Below are positions 61,743-64,000 of a DNA stretch of 64,000 nucleotides, one piece after another (positions within the stretch are counted from its first letter, which is position 1; each line of letters begins with the position of its first letter). The DNA is from Bacteroidales bacterium. GTDB lineage: Bacteria > Bacteroidota > Bacteroidia > Bacteroidales > UBA932. Made by a program: the position numbers and the translations under genes. Location of the stretch: contig JAFXVX010000013.1 of assembly GCA_017534745.1 (NCBI GenBank), positions 186,001 through 250,000 on the forward strand, given 5' to 3'. The notes under the pieces were generated by a model. It made no database searches, had not been told where the DNA came from, and was given only the letters and a program-made list of their open reading frames with translations.

Positions 61743-62660
61743 ATGGAAACATTCACGATTGAAGGATCCGGAAGATACAAGCTGGTGACGGCGGTGTCGA
61801 GGCCGGAAGGGCAGCCGAAGGCGGTGCTGCAGATGGTCCACGGGATGGCAGAGCACAAGGAGCGCTACTACCCGATGATGGAGTTCCTCTCCGAGAGGGG
61901 TTACATCTGCGTGATGAACGACCTCAGGGGCCACGGCGCCTCGGTGGAGAGCGAGAAGGATCTCGGTTTCTTCGGTAGGGGCGGCTACAGGAACCTCGTT
62001 GAGGATGAGCGTCTCGTGACGCTCTGGGCCCGCAACGAGTTCCCCGGCCTGCCGATCTACCTCTACGGCCACAGCATGGGCTCGATGATAGTCCGTGAAT
62101 ACATCAAAAAGAACGACGACCTGATCTCCGGCCTTGTCGTCTGCGGCAGCCCCAGCGCCAACGGCGCGGTAGGCTTCGCGAAGTTCCTTGCAGTGATGGT
62201 GTGGATGTTCAACGGCTGGCGCTACCGTTCCTCCTTCCTCCAGTCCATCGCGACGGGAGGCTACGACAAAGTCTTCAAGAAGGAGCAGACGCCGAACTCA
62301 TGGATCTGCACGGACAAGAACGTCGTGGACATCTACAATGCTGACCCGCTGTGCGGTTTCCGTTTCACGGCAAACGGCTACCACGCCCTTTTCGCCCTGC
62401 TGAAATCCATCTACTCCAAGGGCGGCTGGCAGCTCAAGAACCCCGGCCTGCCGATTATGTTTATAGCCGGCGCTGAGGACCCGTGCATTGTGAGCACGAA
62501 GAAATACTCGGAGGCAGTCAACTTCCTTCGCGACAGGGGCTACACCTCAGTCACCTCGAAGATCTACCCCGAGATGCGTCACGAAATCCACAACGAGCCT
62601 GGCAAGGAAGCCGTCTGGCAGGACATCGTGAGCGCGATGGAGCTCTGGAGCTCCAAATAG
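61743..62660 (+). CDS. alpha/beta-hydrolase of the monoacylglycerol-lipase type
   Basis: 305 residues. The oxyanion region is LQMVHGMAEHKERYYPMMEF (about 29-48). The nucleophile elbow is YLYGHSMGSMIVREY (about 107-121) with Ser in GHSMG. The acid lies in FIAGAEDPCIVSTKKYS and the His in YPEMRHEIHNEPGK. MNDLRGHGAS (about 58-67) is a typical serine-aminopeptidase/lysophospholipase start. It should cleave an ester or acyl-glycerol. A REP-like unit lies 5 nt after the stop. Confidence 0.93.
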   Translation: METFTIEGSGRYKLVTAVSRPEGQPKAVLQMVHGMAEHKERYYPMMEFLSERGYICVMNDLRGHGASVESEKDLGFFGRGGYRNLVEDERLVTLWARNEFPGLPIYLYGHSMGSMIVREYIKKNDDLISGLVVCGSPSANGAVGFAKFLAVMVWMFNGWRYRSSFLQSIATGGYDKVFKKEQTPNSWICTDKNVVDIYNADPLCGFRFTANGYHALFALLKSIYSKGGWQLKNPGLPIMFIAGAEDPCIVSTKKYSEAVNFLRDRGYTSVTSKIYPEMRHEIHNEPGKEAVWQDIVSAMELWSSK

Positions 62661-62665
62661 AGAGT

Positions 62666-62697
62666 AGGAGATACTCTCGCTGGCGCTCGGTATGACA
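62666..62697. repeat. REP-like unit after the hydrolase gene
   Basis: AGGAGATACTCTCGCTGGCG then CTCGGTATGACAAG, a variant of unit A with GGTATGAC in place of GGAATGAC. Confidence 0.6.
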
Positions 62698-62701
62698 AGT
62701 T

Positions 62702-63547
62702 CTAAATAAGACTGCTGCGGGGGACGAAATCGCCGGAAGGCTGCATGGAATAGACCCTGGAGCGGAGGAAGGCGGAGAGTTCATCCAAAGAAAGATTCCC
62801 GTACTCTTCGGGAGAGATGACAGGACCGATGCCAAGGCGCACGGTCCTGCCTTTTTTGTTGAACACTTCGTGGCAGAGACGGATCAGGCGGATCCTGTAA
62901 TCCATAAGGCCCAGGCAGTAGTAGAACAAGGAATTGCGGTCGAAAAAGCGCACTGGAAGGACCGGGACGGCCGCCTTGCGGATGAGCTTCAGGGCGGCCT
63001 CCTGCCACTTCCGGTCGCGGATGCGGAAGCCGTCGCGGACAGAGAGGTCGGAGACGGCCCCGGAGGGGAAGAGCCCCAGCGGCTCCCCTTCCCGGAGGGT
63101 CGTCAGCGCCGCCCTGACTCCGCCGACGCTCTTCTGCGTCGCGGCGAGGCGCTCGCTGCCCGTCGGGTCCACTTCTATGAAGTTGACCCCGAGGGCGCGG
63201 ATATGGGCGAGAACGCTGTTGACCATAAGCTTGAAACCGGGACGCAGGTGTCCGACGAGGTCGATGAGCATCATGCCGTCGAGGTGTCCGTAGGGATGAT
63301 TGCTGATGGTGATGAAAGGGCCCTCGGCAAGCGCCTTCAGGTGCTCGAAGCCGCCCACGAGGTAGTCTATGCCCACATCACGGAGGAGAGCAGCGGAAAA
63401 ACCGGCGCCCTCGAGGGGAAGGCACCTGTCGTAGAGCGCGTTGACCTTATCGACGCCGGTAATCTTCATCCCGGCGCGCACGAGCCCTTCCCTGCCCTTC
63501 AGGGCGGGAACGAGGGCAGTCGCCTCTTCCGGGGTGATGACTGGCAT
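62702..63547 (-). CDS. 1-acyl-glycerol-3-phosphate acyltransferase-like protein
   Basis: 281 residues. The acyltransferase box is ITISNHPYGHLDGMMLIDLV (about 81-100), followed by SVLAHIRALGVNFIEVDPTG and the second block LREGEPLGLFPSGAVSDL (about 151-168, with the FPSG motif). It transfers acyl chains to a lysolipid or ornithine-lipid precursor. It follows a CDP-alcohol phosphatidyltransferase gene by 3 nt on the same strand, which fits a lipid-synthesis operon. Confidence 0.92.
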   Translation of the reverse strand: MPVITPEEATALVPALKGREGLVRAGMKITGVDKVNALYDRCLPLEGAGFSAALLRDVGIDYLVGGFEHLKALAEGPFITISNHPYGHLDGMMLIDLVGHLRPGFKLMVNSVLAHIRALGVNFIEVDPTGSERLAATQKSVGGVRAALTTLREGEPLGLFPSGAVSDLSVRDGFRIRDRKWQEAALKLIRKAAVPVLPVRFFDRNSLFYYCLGLMDYRIRLIRLCHEVFNKKGRTVRLGIGPVISPEEYGNLSLDELSAFLRSRVYSMQPSGDFVPRSSLI

Positions 63548-63550
63548 GGG

Positions 63551-64000
63551 TCAGAATTTTTTTGGAGGATCCAGCCGGGCGAATTCGATGCCGCTCTGAA
63601 TCAGGCTGACTATATATATGACGGAAAGAATCATCACGATCGCAAGACCGACGAAATCGAAGACGCCGAAAGTAAATCCGTGGCCGAAAAGCGAGAAGCT
63701 GAAGGACCACTCGCGAAGCGGGGCCGCATAGAGATAGACAGTGTTGACGATTATGACCAGGATACGGAACTCGGTGGGGCCGAGGCCGGCGTAGGTGAGG
63801 CGGAACTCGTTCTTGAGGTGGGCGTTGATGTAGACATACATCGACAGGAGAAGGTAAGCCGAGAGGGCGAGAAGGGCGATCCTGATGTCGAAAAGCGGCG
63901 AAAGTCCGGCTCCGATTATCATCAGCGACTCGTTGATGCCGTCGATGTTGTGATCGAGGAAAAAGCCGTAAACCGGCCTCTGGGTGCCGCGGACGCGGGC
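63551..64000 (-). CDS. CDP-alcohol phosphatidyltransferase (5' end outside window)
   Basis: The frame is open from the right window edge, giving 149 residues of the C-terminal part. The catalytic region begins ARVRGTQRPVYGFFLDHNID, which matches the AR(x)nG(x)3D(x)3D end of the family motif. At least three membrane spans follow (ALLALSAYLLLSMYVYIN, LVIIVNTVYLYAAP, VGLAIVMILSVIYIVSLI). It joins a CDP-activated lipid to an alcohol in the inner membrane. The start lies beyond 64000. Confidence 0.88.
   Translation of the reverse strand, partial: ARVRGTQRPVYGFFLDHNIDGINESLMIIGAGLSPLFDIRIALLALSAYLLLSMYVYINAHLKNEFRLTYAGLGPTEFRILVIIVNTVYLYAAPLREWSFSFSLFGHGFTFGVFDFVGLAIVMILSVIYIVSLIQSGIEFARLDPPKKF

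Overview
The window looks like a chromosomal segment of a gut-type member of the Bacteroidales (Bacteroidota). The evidence is a SusC/SusD pair, many short-signal lipoproteins with an SxxC-type lipobox, BACON, cleaved-adhesin and fimbrillin-like surface proteins, a FimB/Mfa2-like lipoprotein, DUF5683 and DUF6377 proteins, and promoters of the Bacteroidota type (TTTG, about 20 nt, TANNTTTG). Most of the backbone is moderately GC-rich. AT-rich islands mark acquired DNA. No rRNA, tRNA or CRISPR array was seen.

Layout. 1-7.4 kb: a glycan-uptake locus on the minus strand (SusE-like, SusD, SusC), with a membrane TPR regulator (DUF6377) upstream. 7.4-9.0 kb: a flavodoxin lipoprotein and a DinD-like protein. 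9.2-19 kb: a defence-like island on the plus strand, with HNH nuclease, HIT hydrolase, McrB-type AAA+ GTPase and McrC-like DUF2357/PD-(D/E)XK protein in one tight operon, followed by a UvrD-type helicase carrying a nuclease-like insertion and zinc ribbons, a NERD nuclease, a small membrane protein and a HARE-HTH protein. 19-22.5 kb: a DUF4143 ATPase cassette bracketed by 40-bp direct repeats, a 52-bp-period hairpin array and a complete IS3-family element. 22.5-34.7 kb: surface and secreted proteins, including a Cthe_2159-like protein, an LMW-PTP, an M6 protease and two large fimbrillin-like lipoproteins that share a repeated module, each preceded by a tiny ORF. 34.8-37 kb: a HigBA toxin-antitoxin pair and a three-gene unit of unknown function with an XRE-like regulator. 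37-43.9 kb: a BACON/FISUMP lipoprotein and a four-gene arginine-deiminase-type operon (DMT transporter, deiminase, carbamate kinase, ornithine carbamoyltransferase). 44-50.2 kb: surface lipoproteins (ZU5-like, LRR, double cleaved-adhesin). 50.5-64 kb: housekeeping backbone with parAB, DUF5683, a LysM lytic transglycosylase, an HHH/beta-barrel protein, SSB, FimB/Mfa2-like, a beta-propeller, NlpC/P60, an RluA-type pseudouridine synthase, an alpha/beta hydrolase, an acyltransferase and a CDP-alcohol phosphatidyltransferase.

The best candidates for something undescribed are: the HNH-HIT-McrB-McrC-like operon coupled to a helicase-nuclease and NERD pair; a 91-bp double-hairpin element inserted in frame in carbamate kinase; a dispersed REP-like family that writes the ends of proteins; three TTATCGGA octamers spaced exactly 32 bp before the DUF4143 ATPase; and the recurring tiny ORFs (39-49 aa) just upstream of fimbrillin-like lipoproteins.
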